From assembly GCA_964617065.1 (NCBI GenBank), contig CAZTVM010000017.1, forward strand, positions 1-25,416: a stretch of DNA of 25,416 nucleotides. Direction: 5' to 3'. Source of the DNA: JAVBNU01 sp964617065 (GTDB taxonomy: Bacteria > Cyanobacteriota > Vampirovibrionia > Gastranaerophilales > Gastranaerophilaceae). The notes under the pieces were generated by a model that was given only the letters and a program-made list of their open reading frames with translations, was not told the DNA's origin and did not search any database. The position numbers were made by a program, and so were the translations under genes. Within the stretch, counting starts at the first letter, position 1, and each line of letters starts with the position of its first letter. This document shows, one piece after another, positions 1-6,794 of this stretch.

Positions 1-1103
1 ATGACATTTATTCAGGATTTTTAAATCCGATAATGCCTTTTTTAGCTGCAAAATTGGGATTTACTATGGCAATTGCTACTGTAATAATCAGTATTGCACA
101 TATTTGTTCATCGTTATTGCAACCATTTTTCGGCTTTATTGCCGACAATATTCTCAAACGAGTTTTTATATTTTGGGGATTATTATTTGGCTCGTTATTT
201 GTGCCGATGACGCCACTTGCGCCTAACGTCTACATACTGACACTATTCGTTATGCTAGGTAATATCGGTGGCAGCTTCTTTCACCCTCAAGCAACAGGAT
301 TTATCATCAGATTTTCTGGTAACAATTACTCTGAAAACATGGGCTATTTTATAAGCGCCGGCTCTATAGGATTTTCTTTCGGCCCTATTATTGCTGGCAT
401 GGTCGCCCAATACTTCGGACTTCATGTTATTCCTTACACATGTGCGTTCGGTGTAATTCTTGCTCTTTTGATGTTCAATTTTGTGCCTCGTCTTACAGGT
501 CATGAAACTTTGCCTGTACAAAAAAAATTCAGGCAAACTTTTAAAACTATTTTGTCTAATAAAAATATTATTATTTTAATTATTATTTCAATGATGAAAT
601 CTTTAATTACAAACAGTAGCTGTATTTTGTTACCGTTTTTATGGAAAGATATGCACTACAGCCCTGCTCACATCGGCACAATACTATTTCTGTTTATTTT
701 CTTTGGCGGAATTGCCTCACTTTGCAGCGAAAAAATTGAAGCAGCAATTGGCGCTAAAAAAGTTTTCTATATTTCTATGTGCACTACTTTTCCTCTTATG
801 CTTTTATTTGTTATGAATGTAAGAACTAATCCTAGCTTAGCTGTCGGAATATTTGTACTTATGGGGTTTATAACAATGCTGGCTATGCCTGTAACTATGG
901 TTATGGCTCAACGAATTTTACCTGAATACAAAAGTATTATTGCAGGATTTATCAATGGTTTTAGCTGGGGCGTTTCTGCTATTTGCCTAACTTTGGTCGG
1001 CTTTTCTGCACAAAAATTCGGTATTACTCACGCACTCGTCGTCATTTCTCTTGTACCGGCTGTTTGTTCTTACCTCGTAAAATACTTACCTGACAATAGC
1101 TAA
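1..1103 (+). CDS. Major facilitator superfamily transporter, Fsr-like (5' end outside window)
   Basis: This is an inner-membrane secondary transporter that probably exports a small molecule. The frame is open from base 3. The residues before the first in-frame ATG at 33 (DIYSGFLNPIMPFLAAKLGF) match the conserved first-helix segment of fosmidomycin-resistance (Fsr)-type MFS proteins, so the gene begins upstream of the window and the ATG at 33 is internal. About 366 residues are visible, with roughly eleven hydrophobic helices. A Gly/Pro-rich stretch (GSIGFSFGPIIAGMVA) lies in the N-terminal half, and the central loop (about residues 155-175 counted from the ATG at 33) is polar, as expected between the two six-helix bundles. 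The family is clear. The substrate is not, and fosmidomycin export is only the name of the best-known relative. The gene is convergent with the ATP synthase operon and ends at a shared hairpin terminator. Confidence 0.75.
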   Translation, partial: DIYSGFLNPIMPFLAAKLGFTMAIATVIISIAHICSSLLQPFFGFIADNILKRVFIFWGLLFGSLFVPMTPLAPNVYILTLFVMLGNIGGSFFHPQATGFIIRFSGNNYSENMGYFISAGSIGFSFGPIIAGMVAQYFGLHVIPYTCAFGVILALLMFNFVPRLTGHETLPVQKKFRQTFKTILSNKNIIILIIISMMKSLITNSSCILLPFLWKDMHYSPAHIGTILFLFIFFGGIASLCSEKIEAAIGAKKVFYISMCTTFPLMLLFVMNVRTNPSLAVGIFVLMGFITMLAMPVTMVMAQRILPEYKSIIAGFINGFSWGVSAICLTLVGFSAQKFGITHALVVISLVPAVCSYLVKYLPDNS

Positions 1104-1120
1104 TCGTAATATTTTGATAA

Positions 1121-1205
1121 AAAAAAGCAGAGTATGAACTGAAAACTAGACAAAGAAAAAAAGTCGGTTTTAGGGTTCAGTCCAGTATCACACTCTGTTT
1201 TTTTT
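1121..1205. terminator. Long bidirectional hairpin terminator between convergent genes
   Basis: CAGAGT (1128-1133) pairs with ACTCTG (1192-1197). Inside this, ACTGAA (1138-1143) pairs with TTCAGT (1176-1181), extended by AAAC/GTTT and a GAC/GTC tip around an A-rich loop. The outer stem is flanked by A6 on the left and T8 on the right, so both strands read as stem plus U-run. It lies between the stop of the MFS gene (+) and the last gene of the ATP synthase operon (-), and would end both transcripts. Confidence 0.7.
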
Positions 1206-1218
1206 ACTCTTAGTAAAT

Positions 1219-1482
1219 TTAGTTTTTTCTCATATTTTCAATTTGCTTGTTAAGATTTGCATCAGCTTCTTGACGAGCTTTTATATAATTTTGTATCATT
1301 TCAGGGAAATTTTGGTACAAAATTTCAATATTGTTAGAAGCCTTATCAATTCTAAATACGCAACCTTCATAGGTTACATAACTATATCTTGACATATTAA
1401 AAATAGAAATAGCGAATACTATTATTAACAAAAAATAGTAAAAAGCTTTGTTATCGTCAAAATGTTTTAAAAATTTACTCAT
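1219..1482 (-). CDS. Small single-pass membrane protein at the end of the ATP synthase operon
   Basis: This is an 87-residue protein that I do not recognise. A short charged N-terminus (MSKFLKHFDDNK) is followed by one strong hydrophobic helix (about residues 14-31). A polar domain of about 55 residues follows, ending in a charged helix (KARQEADANLNKQIENMRKN). The start is well supported: AAGGAG lies 9-10 bases before the ATG and overlaps the end of atpG, which stops 15 bases upstream. The protein is therefore very likely co-translated with the ATP synthase genes and is the last gene before the shared terminator. Position alone suggests an accessory or assembly role, or a chance operon passenger. 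No motif decides between these. Confidence 0.7.
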   Translation of the reverse strand: MSKFLKHFDDNKAFYYFLLIIVFAISIFNMSRYSYVTYEGCVFRIDKASNNIEILYQNFPEMIQNYIKARQEADANLNKQIENMRKN

Positions 1483-1497
1483 TGCAGTTTTCTCCTT

Positions 1498-2424
1498 TTA
1501 TTTTTTCAGTCCGCTCGCCCCACTTACAACCTCAATAATTTCTTGAGTAATTGCAAATTGTCGAACTTTGTTGTAATCGATTGTCAAATTTGTAATCATT
1601 TCTTCTGCATTATTAGTTGCCGCTGACATAGCCATCATTCTCGATGCCAATTCACTGGCAGTAGCTTCTAAAAACGCCTGATAAATTATATTTGAAATAT
1701 ACATAGGCATAATAGTCTGCAAAATAGCATCAGCGTTCGGCTCAAATTCCATCAATGGGTCAATGTGATTATCATTTGACAAAGAGTCCTCTTGATGAAC
1801 TACCGGTAGAATTTGCCAACTTTGCACAGAATATGACATCATATTTTTAAACTGCGTCGTAATAATTTCAACTTTATCAATTTTATGCTCAACATACTCA
1901 TCAGCTAAATCCTCAGCAACTACTTGCGACATAGCAAAAGTAATATCTTGCGGAAATCTAATATAAGTTTTAGCAATTTCAAATCCAAAAGTTTCAGCAC
2001 GTTTTTTCAGAACCGCAACACCTTTTAGCCCAACGATATAAAGCCTTGTTTTAATACCTTTTTCAGCATATTTCTGAACCTTACTCAGCGTCAACCTTAT
2101 GATATTAGCATTATAAGCACCCGCTAACCCTTTACTGGACGTAATGACTAGCATACCTACAGTTTTTATTTCTCGTTCTTCAAGCAATGCTGGGTAGTTG
2201 TTTATATTTTCAGCAAAATTACTCACACTGTGGTCATAGTCGACATTTGCAGCCATTAACTTTGAAAAAACTTGTGCCAAACCTTTAGTAAACGGACGTG
2301 AAGCCTTCGTCGCATTTTCACATCGTTTAACTTTCGCAGCAGCGACCATTTTCATCGCTCGAGTGATTTTCTGCGTATTTTTTATACTGGATATTCTGTT
2401 TCTCAAATCCTTTAAATTTGCCAT
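1498..2424 (-). CDS. atpG: ATP synthase F1 gamma subunit
   Basis: Gamma is the central rotor stalk of F1, coupling c-ring rotation to catalysis in the alpha3beta3 head on the cytoplasmic side. The 308-residue product has the typical N-terminal helix (MANLKDLRNRISSIKNTQKI, then TRAMKMVAAAK), the core GLAGAYN motif, and the conserved C-terminal helix (YNKVRQFAITQEIIEVVSGA). The segment between NMMSYSVQSW and LMEFEPNADAIL is short, so the roughly 30-residue regulatory insertion of cyanobacterial and chloroplast gamma subunits is absent. The extra length relative to the approximately 287-residue proteobacterial form lies in the N-terminal third. The gene follows atpA by 12 bases in the same operon. 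Confidence 0.97.
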   Translation of the reverse strand: MANLKDLRNRISSIKNTQKITRAMKMVAAAKVKRCENATKASRPFTKGLAQVFSKLMAANVDYDHSVSNFAENINNYPALLEEREIKTVGMLVITSSKGLAGAYNANIIRLTLSKVQKYAEKGIKTRLYIVGLKGVAVLKKRAETFGFEIAKTYIRFPQDITFAMSQVVAEDLADEYVEHKIDKVEIITTQFKNMMSYSVQSWQILPVVHQEDSLSNDNHIDPLMEFEPNADAILQTIMPMYISNIIYQAFLEATASELASRMMAMSAATNNAEEMITNLTIDYNKVRQFAITQEIIEVVSGASGLKK

Positions 2425-2436
2425 AATTATCCTTCT

Positions 2437-3954
2437 CTAGCCGAAAAATGTTTGCTTAAATTTAGTAACATTTTCACGCAAATTTGCTTTATCTTCATCA
2501 GACAATGCGCCACCACCGTTCAACTGTTTTTCCAGTTCAGTCATATTAGTTGTAAAATAGTCACACCACTGTTTTTTAAACAAAGGTATTTTTTTATTGT
2601 CAACATCATCTAAAAATCCTTCATTTGCTATAAACAGCATTGTTACTTGTTTTGCGACGCTATATGGAGAATACTGAGGCTGATTTAAAACTTCTGTCAA
2701 TTTTTGTCCACGCAAAAGCTGATCACGAGTAGCTTTGTCTAAATCGCTTGCAAATTGGGCAAAAGCTTCTAGTTCTCTGTACTGAGCCAAATCAAGTCTT
2801 AATTGACCTGCCACTTGTTTAATACCCTTAGTTTGAGCCGCACCGCCCACACGAGATACTGAAATACCTGCATTGATAGCAGGTCTACAACCTGAATTAA
2901 ACAGCGACGTTTCCAAGAATATCTGTCCGTCTGTAATTGAAATAACATTGGTTGGAATATATGCAGATACGTCACCTGCTTGAGTTTCAATAATCGGCAA
3001 AGCAGTAATACTGCCACCGCCTAGATTGTCATTCAACTTACACGCTCTTTCAAGTAATCTGGAGTGTAAGTAAAAGACATCGCCGGGATAGGCTTCACGA
3101 CCTGGTGGTCTGCGAAGTAGTAAACTCATTGCACGATAGGCTTGAGCATGTTTAGTCAAATCATCATATACAATCAATACAGACTTGCCTTGCTCCATAA
3201 ATTCTTCACCTATAGCAACGCCTGCGAATGGAGCAATATACTGTAATGGTGCCGAGTCACTCGCTGTAGCTGATACTATAATTGTATAATCCATTGCGCC
3301 ATGTTCTTCAAGTGTTCTGGCTAAATGCGCTACAGTTGAAGTCTTTTGACCGATTGCAACATAAATACAAATAACATCTTGACCTTTTTGGTTGATAATA
3401 GTATCAATAGCGATCGCTGTTTTGCCTGTTTGTCTGTCACCAATAATTAATTCACGTTGTCCACGACCTATAGGCGTAAGTGCGTCTATAGCTGTCAAAC
3501 CGGTTTGCAGCGGCTCATGTACAGATTTTCTTGCGACAATTCCCGGAGCTACTCGCTCAATCGGCTTTGATTTATCAGATTTTATTTCACCTTTTCCATC
3601 AATAGCCTGACCTGTAGGATTAACAATACGTCCTAGCAATCCGTCACCAACCGGTACAGAAGAAATTTTACCAGTCGTTTTTACTGTCATACCTTCTTTT
3701 ATGTGTTGATATTCACCCAAAATTACTACACCAACATTGTCTTCTTCGAGGTTTAAAACCATACCTAACGTACCTTTACCGTCCTGAAATTCAACAAGCT
3801 CATTTGACATCGCATTGCGCAATCCCCAAATACGGGCTATTCCGTCACCGACTTCCAATACGCTCCCTGTATTCGTCACTTCTATTGGCGAATTGTAATT
3901 CTTTATTTTGGATTTAATAACTGATGTTATTTCATCTGGCTTAATTGTCGTCAT
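2437..3954 (-). CDS. atpA: ATP synthase F1 alpha subunit
   Basis: Alpha is the non-catalytic nucleotide-binding subunit of the F1 hexamer. The product has 505 residues, the normal family length. The N-terminal beta-barrel region contains VLEVGDGIARIWGL, the P-loop GDRQTGKT is at 172-179, and the signature region reads PGREAYPGDVFYLHSRLLERA. The arginine-finger segment ISVSRVGGAAQ lies around 365-375, followed by a helical C-terminal domain. AAGGA precedes the ATG by 7-8 bases. It lies directly downstream of atpH (about 11 bases) and upstream of atpG. Nothing is unusual, and no beta subunit gene (atpD) is present, consistent with a separate atpD-atpC locus as in cyanobacteria. Confidence 0.98.
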   Translation of the reverse strand: MTTIKPDEITSVIKSKIKNYNSPIEVTNTGSVLEVGDGIARIWGLRNAMSNELVEFQDGKGTLGMVLNLEEDNVGVVILGEYQHIKEGMTVKTTGKISSVPVGDGLLGRIVNPTGQAIDGKGEIKSDKSKPIERVAPGIVARKSVHEPLQTGLTAIDALTPIGRGQRELIIGDRQTGKTAIAIDTIINQKGQDVICIYVAIGQKTSTVAHLARTLEEHGAMDYTIIVSATASDSAPLQYIAPFAGVAIGEEFMEQGKSVLIVYDDLTKHAQAYRAMSLLLRRPPGREAYPGDVFYLHSRLLERACKLNDNLGGGSITALPIIETQAGDVSAYIPTNVISITDGQIFLETSLFNSGCRPAINAGISVSRVGGAAQTKGIKQVAGQLRLDLAQYRELEAFAQFASDLDKATRDQLLRGQKLTEVLNQPQYSPYSVAKQVTMLFIANEGFLDDVDNKKIPLFKKQWCDYFTTNMTELEKQLNGGGALSDEDKANLRENVTKFKQTFFG

Positions 3955-3965
3955 AATATCGTCCT

Positions 3966-4537
3966 TTATATTAATTGTTTTCTCATATTTTCAAACTTCG
4001 TCGCATAACTGGCATCAATAACTTCATCATCAATTTTCACTACAAATCCGGCTATCAAAGATTTATTCGTATCAAATTCAATAATTAAAGTTTTATTAAG
4101 TTTTTGTTCTAACTTTTCTTTTAATTTTTGTTTAGCGGATTCGTTCATTTCAACAGCAGAAACAACAGATGCCCTTGNNNNNNNNNNAGCAGTAGAAAGT
4201 ACTTTAAACTCTTTGGGGAAATTGAAAGAATAATTGAAATTCTTTGTCGAAAAACAAAAAATCTTTTCTTTTCTATCAAAATGTATAACAAATTCAAAAC
4301 AGGCTCACAAATAGAACCATTAAAAGTCTTATTCACTACGTCTTTTTTGTCTTCTACAGAATAAGCAGGATTATTCAAAAAATCTTGCAAATCCTTAGAT
4401 ATCATGAGCGTACTCAAAACAGTTTTCAGATTTTCAAATATTTCATTAGTCGAATTACTTGAAATGGCTACGTCTATCAACGCTTTGACATATTTTTTTG
4501 CTGTTTGTAAGTATTTATTATCAGTTTTTAAATTCAT
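3966..4537 (-). CDS. atpH: ATP synthase F1 delta subunit, interrupted by an assembly gap
   Basis: Delta joins the peripheral stalk to the top of F1. The gene is in two pieces. The N-terminal piece (from ATG at 4537) encodes MNLKTDNKYLQTAKKYVKAL and the helical bundle through FLNNPAYSVEDKK and LLYILIEKKRF. The C-terminal piece, past the gap, encodes RASVVSAVEMNESAKQKLKE through IAGFVVKIDDEVIDASY, the classic delta C-terminus. Ten Ns at 4178-4187 separate them, and the two pieces are in different frames, so the true gap length is unknown (about 2 modulo 3 if the left edge is correct). The residues just before the gap fit the family poorly, so a base error near the gap edge is also possible. The gene is probably intact in the organism. 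Confidence 0.9.
4178..4187. other. Assembly gap (10 N) inside atpH
   Basis: There are ten unknown bases. The delta-subunit reading frame differs on the two sides, so the count of ten is a placeholder rather than a measured length. Confidence 0.99.
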
Positions 4538-4552
4538 TTATTAAAAAGCCTT

Positions 4553-5044
4553 TTATATTTTTTCTATCGACTCAAGTATTATTTTTTGATGAAAATCATT
4601 GTTATTCTCAAGAAAATTTACTAAATTATCTTGAGCCAAAATCATAGAAGCAAGAGAAACATCATTCGCTAGCATTGCTTTCGCCTGTTTCATTTCGTAC
4701 TCTATAGTTTTTTCTGCATTATTTTTAATAATTTCTGTTTTATGCTCTGCTTCTTCTTTAATTTTTTCAGCCAAAAACTTGCCTGTATCAGCAGCTTGTT
4801 TGCATAAATCATCAATATCTTGAGGCAATTTTTCTAACTCATCTTGAATGTTTTTAAGTTGCTGATAAGATTGCGTTTTATTGTTTTCCGAGTTATCAAC
4901 AACTGCTTTTATTTTTTTTCTGTTTTCATCTAAAGCGTTGTCAATATTCATTTTTTTCCATATCCAATAGAAAATTGCAATCATAGCGCAAAAACTAAAG
5001 AAATTTGCGTGAATAACATTATCGATAGCGAAATTAATTGCCAT
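4553..5044 (-). CDS. atpF: ATP synthase Fo subunit b
   Basis: This is one of two peripheral-stalk subunits that hold F1 against rotation. The 163-residue product has one N-terminal membrane helix (about residues 9-29, HANFFSFCAMIAIFYWIWKK). A long charged amphipathic coiled-coil follows, with the typical EKIKEEAEHKTEIIKNNAEK and the AMLANDVS region near the C-terminus. The start overlaps the end of the b' gene by 11 bases and is preceded by a GAGG ribosome site inside that gene, which suggests translational coupling of b' and b. Its position directly before atpH supports assignment as b rather than b'. Confidence 0.93.
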   Translation of the reverse strand: MAINFAIDNVIHANFFSFCAMIAIFYWIWKKMNIDNALDENRKKIKAVVDNSENNKTQSYQQLKNIQDELEKLPQDIDDLCKQAADTGKFLAEKIKEEAEHKTEIIKNNAEKTIEYEMKQAKAMLANDVSLASMILAQDNLVNFLENNNDFHQKIILESIEKI

Positions 5045-5513
5045 TGTTCAACACCTCGCTTATTTTTTCACTATTAACGTTTGTCATAGCTATTTCTTCA
5101 CCTGCGACTTTGCTCAAAATCCTTTGCGCCAAATCAATAACGTCATCATTCAGTTCAGTTTTGACGACATGAACTTCATTTTTTATATCGTTTTTGGAAT
5201 TATCGACAAACTGAACCGTCTTTGCTGTGACATCTTGAATTAAATCGTCTTTTTGTTTTTTTGCTTCTTTTGAAACAGATGAAATAATATCTCTCGCAGA
5301 GATCTTCGCTTCATTGAGTTTTTGAGCTTTTTCCTCGGTCATGCTGTCTATATTAGTTTGGTTTTGATTAACCTCATCAGCATTAACGTTGAGTAATGCC
5401 ATTCTTTTTTCAACGATATTTTGAATAGGTTTATACAGCACAATATTCATCAAAACCATGAAGATTATGAAGCTTACCATTGCAAATAAAAGTGTAGCGT
5501 CAAATTCCAGCAT
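5034..5513 (-). CDS. atpF': ATP synthase Fo subunit b' (second b-type stator subunit)
   Basis: This is a 159-residue paralogue of subunit b. It has a membrane helix at about 7-28 (LLFAMVSFIIFMVLMNIVLYKP), the conserved KPIQNIVEKR junction, and then a long charged coiled-coil. A b/b' heterodimeric stator encoded by adjacent genes in the order c-b'-b-delta is characteristic of cyanobacteria, chloroplasts and some other phototrophs. Most non-phototrophic bacteria have a single b gene forming a homodimer. It lies 10 bases downstream of atpE and overlaps atpF by 11 bases. The operon position and the KPIQ motif support calling this copy b'. Confidence 0.9.
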   Translation of the reverse strand: MLEFDATLLFAMVSFIIFMVLMNIVLYKPIQNIVEKRMALLNVNADEVNQNQTNIDSMTEEKAQKLNEAKISARDIISSVSKEAKKQKDDLIQDVTAKTVQFVDNSKNDIKNEVHVVKTELNDDVIDLAQRILSKVAGEEIAMTNVNSEKISEVLNNGN

Positions 5514-5523
5514 TTAATATCCT

Positions 5524-5757
5524 TTATTTCAAAACAAAAGCTAATATAATAACTACCAACAATGCGTAAATTGCGCATGCTTCAATAAGACCTGCCCCAA
5601 TAAAGAAATAGGTTTTCATTTTATCTTCAGCCTCAGGTTGTCTGGCAATAGCTTCAATAATTGCCTTTGTCGCTAAACCTAAACCAATACCGGGGCCGAA
5701 TACGCCCAACCCGATTGCGATACCCATGCCTAACATTTTCATTGCCATTGTTTCCAT
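5524..5757 (-). CDS. atpE: ATP synthase Fo subunit c (rotor ring proteolipid)
   Basis: This is a 77-residue hairpin of two membrane helices joined by the RQPEAEDK loop. The carboxylate that carries the ion is Glu59 in GLIEACAIYALL. The residues that make sodium ligands in Na+-type rings are replaced: the Q of GPGxGQG is Leu26 here, and the S-T after the Glu are Ala60-Cys61. The ring is therefore predicted to be proton-driven. The N-terminal helix carries the Gly-rich GIGLGVFGPGIGLGLA pattern needed for tight ring packing. The gene lies 28 bases downstream of atpB and 10 bases upstream of b'. Confidence 0.96.
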   Translation of the reverse strand: METMAMKMLGMGIAIGLGVFGPGIGLGLATKAIIEAIARQPEAEDKMKTYFFIGAGLIEACAIYALLVVIILAFVLK

Positions 5758-5785
5758 AAATTTTCTCCTTTATAAATTATAATTC

Positions 5786-6565
5786 CTAATGATTTTCTTC
5801 TAAAGCCAGTGACAGATACGCTGTCGATAATAAGGTAAATACCAATGCTTGAATTACCGCTACAAATACCTCGAAAAACATAAACGGTAACGTAGCTAAC
5901 GAACCAAGAGCAGATAGAGGAACAGATAAAATGCCGACATGCGATAAATTTACAGAACCTGCTATCCAATTAGACAAAGCGCTTAATGCACCAGAGCCCA
6001 AGCCTAAAATAGCCATTATGAGTATTTCACCGGCTAAGATATTGGCAAAAAGTCGGACTGCCAACGATAAAGGTCTTACAAAATCTTCCATTAAATTTAT
6101 CGGTGCCATCCACGGAATAGGCTTAAAGTAGTGCAAGAAATACTTAGGACCTTTTTGTAAAACACCTGCGCCTATGTAATAAAACAAAACTAAAAGCGCC
6201 ATAGCAGCTGTCATGTTTATATCGTTCGTAGGAGATGCCAATTCACCGCTACTGCCCAAATGATATAATCTCCACGGTATTTGACCTATTAAATTCGCTG
6301 TTAGAATAAACAAGAATAGTGAAGCCAATAGTGGTGTATGTTTTTTTCCACTGTGACCTATAGGCTCAGAAAGCCCCCAGAAAAACGACATGATGTTTTC
6401 TAAAACAGCTTGCAGCTTCCCTGGTACTATAGACAAATTTCTAGTTGCAAAAAACGAAAATAACACCAATGCAACCATAACAATCCACATTGTGATTAGT
6501 GTGTCCATGTGAACTGACATACCTAAGAATTTTGCTACTAAATGTTGTCCTGCCTCTATTTCCAT
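5786..6565 (-). CDS. atpB: ATP synthase Fo subunit a
   Basis: Subunit a is the stator membrane channel subunit that passes protons to the c ring. The 259-residue product has five to six hydrophobic helices. The essential arginine is Arg171 in PLSLAVRLFANILAGE, and the C-terminal helix carries the conserved Gln of VIQALVFTLLS. The N-terminal half has NLIGQIPW, also normal for the family. It is the first gene of the operon in this window. No atpI lies upstream: the next 230 bases are a divergent promoter region. The ribosome site before the ATG at 6565 is weak. Confidence 0.96.
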   Translation of the reverse strand: MEIEAGQHLVAKFLGMSVHMDTLITMWIVMVALVLFSFFATRNLSIVPGKLQAVLENIMSFFWGLSEPIGHSGKKHTPLLASLFLFILTANLIGQIPWRLYHLGSSGELASPTNDINMTAAMALLVLFYYIGAGVLQKGPKYFLHYFKPIPWMAPINLMEDFVRPLSLAVRLFANILAGEILIMAILGLGSGALSALSNWIAGSVNLSHVGILSVPLSALGSLATLPFMFFEVFVAVIQALVFTLLSTAYLSLALEENH

Positions 6566-6599
6566 CTTTGTAAACCTATTTGTGAGTATTTAATCTGGA

Positions 6600-6627
6600 T
6601 TTATATTAAGTTATTTTAACACTTCAA
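6600..6627 (-). promoter_or_regulatory. Predicted promoter of the ATP synthase operon
   Basis: On the minus strand, TTGAAG (6627-6622) is followed after 16 bases by TATAAA (6605-6600). Transcription would begin near 6593, leaving a leader of about 28 bases before atpB. It is the best sigma70-like pair in the divergent interval 6566-6794. Confidence 0.5.
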
Positions 6628-6743
6628 TAGAATATTTGCAAAGACGTATTCTGAATTAGTGAGTTAGTTTTTTATACGCTATGTTACAAAACATACAAAT
6701 TTCGTAAATTTAAGTAACAAATTTAAAAAAAAACTTGTATTCA

Positions 6744-6787
6744 TATAATGGTTTGAATAAAATTGATGACAAGTAACAGACAAGGAG
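6744..6787 (+). promoter_or_regulatory. Predicted -10 box and ribosome site of the TolC-like gene
   Basis: A consensus TATAAT is at 6744-6749, without a convincing -35 box at the usual distance. A strong AAGGAG is at 6782-6787, seven bases before the ATG at 6795, which fixes that start. Confidence 0.5.
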
Positions 6788-6794
6788 AGAGAGT

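Noticed and set aside
3966..4537. atpH as a genuine pseudogene or split gene
   Set aside because: The break coincides exactly with a run of Ns and the rest of the operon is intact, so an assembly gap explains it.
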